Source: Hypericum androsaemum
Taxonomy: Eukaryota > Streptophyta > Magnoliopsida > Malpighiales > Hypericaceae
Direction of reading: 5' to 3'
Assembly (NCBI GenBank): GCA_963995505.1
Contig: OZ023197.1
Location: 9,351,827 to 9,415,826, forward strand
DNA: 64,000 bases
In this document: positions 63,022 to 64,000 of the stretch, piece after piece
Layout of the letters: every line of letters begins with the position of its first letter
Numbering within the stretch: the first letter of the stretch is position 1
Made by a program: the position numbers and the translations under genes
Notes under the pieces: model-generated
The model's database searches: none
What the model was told of the DNA's origin: nothing
Seen by the model: only the letters and a program-made list of their open reading frames with translations

Positions 63022-64000
63022 TGTATCAATGATAACCAATTTATGAGTGCTTTATATCTCAAAACAGTAAATCTAAATGTCAAATCTTAATTGACATCTC
63101 TCATCTCGACCTTTTTACCATTTCTCTTCGACCTTCTTAAGTTCATAAACGTTCATTTTATTTGTTTTTAAAATTTTGGATTTTTTACCTTGGATCGAGA
63201 CCAGATCAGACCAAGAAAATTAGTTTGGTTCTATTCTGGTTCGAATCCCATATTTTTCTTAGACTATAGCTATTGGTGATCCTTCCCAATCGATCATAGC
63301 TATAGGACAAAAGACAAATTAAAAAATGAAAAATGGGTCCATTACTCAATTGCCCTTATTTCTTAATGGAAAAACTACTCTCAAATTTCTCGAGTTTGCT
63401 TAAATATACTCAAAAGTCTTCCATATTGTCAAAATACACGCCAACGTCCCTTGTATTTAATTTTATTATACTTTCGGATCCAGCTCTTTTTTTATTTTTT
63501 TTAATGAAATGACCAAAATACCCCAGAACCAAAAAATAAAAAAGATCAGTAACATCATCTGTTCTTCTACCTTTAGCCAGTAACATCATCATCTCTTTCC
63601 AATGTACAAAAAGTTTAGATCGGAGAAGAATCAATTAACAAGACCAGAAATATGTAAATTAACAAGACTAAAAGCTTCGACCACCAGAAAAACTTGTTGC
63701 AAATCGGTGAAACAACTTGTTGCAAATCGGTGAATCAACTTGTTGCAGCGAAACTCCAATTAACCCAACTGTATTAAATTAACCCTTCTTTTTTAGTCCA
63801 CCCAATCCATTGGAAAACCTTCGACCACAAAAACTAAGAGATTGAGGTGAGGACTCCAATCCAACCCAACTAAGTCAGATACCGGCCGGTGAGGAGGAAA
63901 GGGGGAAGAGCCACCATGAGAAGGACTTCTTATTTGGGTCATTCTAGGCTCCGTCCTTGGTCGTTCCTGCCGTCCTTATTGGAAGTTGTTGCTTTGGATG
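63022..64000. other. Intergenic to window end; possible Mutator-like terminus
   Basis: 63370-63500 resembles the long terminal repeat of the 40.3 kb element, including TTTAATTTTATTATACTTTC. A short direct repeat (AACTTGTTGCAAATCGGTGAA) occurs at about 63690-63735. The window ends before any partner terminus could appear. Confidence 0.4.

Overview
The window is eukaryotic nuclear DNA from a flowering plant, most likely a eudicot. It is AT-rich, its genes have GT-AG introns, and it carries plant-only gene classes: a DYW-type pentatricopeptide repeat protein, a plant organellar mTERF, a PADRE/DUF4228 protein and KUP/HAK potassium transporters. It also holds Ty1-copia and LINE debris and several short nonautonomous DNA transposons. 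I cannot name the species. There is no operon, CRISPR array or microbial feature, and no rRNA or tRNA gene was recognised.

Layout. 1.37-5.97 kb (+): a 16-exon MCM2 replicative helicase gene behind E2F-type promoter sites; it is intact except for one in-frame TGA at codon 364. 7.4-9.5 kb (+): a five-exon F-box/LRR/FBD gene. 10.1-17.2 kb: two broken copia retrotransposons that meet head-on, the left on + and the right on -. 18.8-20.8 kb (-): an intronless PPR-DYW gene. 21-26.3 kb: repeats and AT-rich spacer. 26.3-27.2 kb (-): a PADRE gene. 27.2-38.4 kb: gene-poor DNA with a minisatellite and a LINE remnant interrupted by a second insertion. 38.4-39.9 kb (-): an mTERF gene resembling mTERF4/BSM/RUG2. 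40.3-41.1 kb: a Mutator-like element with very long inverted repeats. 41.7-43.5 kb (+): a two-exon VTT/SNARE-associated Golgi membrane protein gene. 44.3-49.2 kb and 56.1-59.4 kb (both -): a tandem pair of HAK5-like high-affinity K+ transporter genes with identical seven-exon structure. The DNA between and beyond the pair holds a RING-H2 pseudogene split by a MITE and two related, internally deleted, nonautonomous copia elements (51.0-53.5 and 61.3-63.0 kb).

The genes look like ordinary independent plant loci, not a pathway. The only clear functional cluster is the HAK pair. I rebuilt exon structures by hand from splice consensus, frame continuity and family knowledge. In every gene all internal phases close, which supports the models.

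I did not find a convincing new molecular system. The observations most worth a second look are the MCM2 nonsense codon and the GC-AG intron just before it, the nonautonomous copia subfamily sharing one internal deletion, the HAK duplication with a repeated upstream block, and three unrelated hAT-like MITEs of nearly equal size (595, 609 and 604 bp) with 8-bp target duplications.
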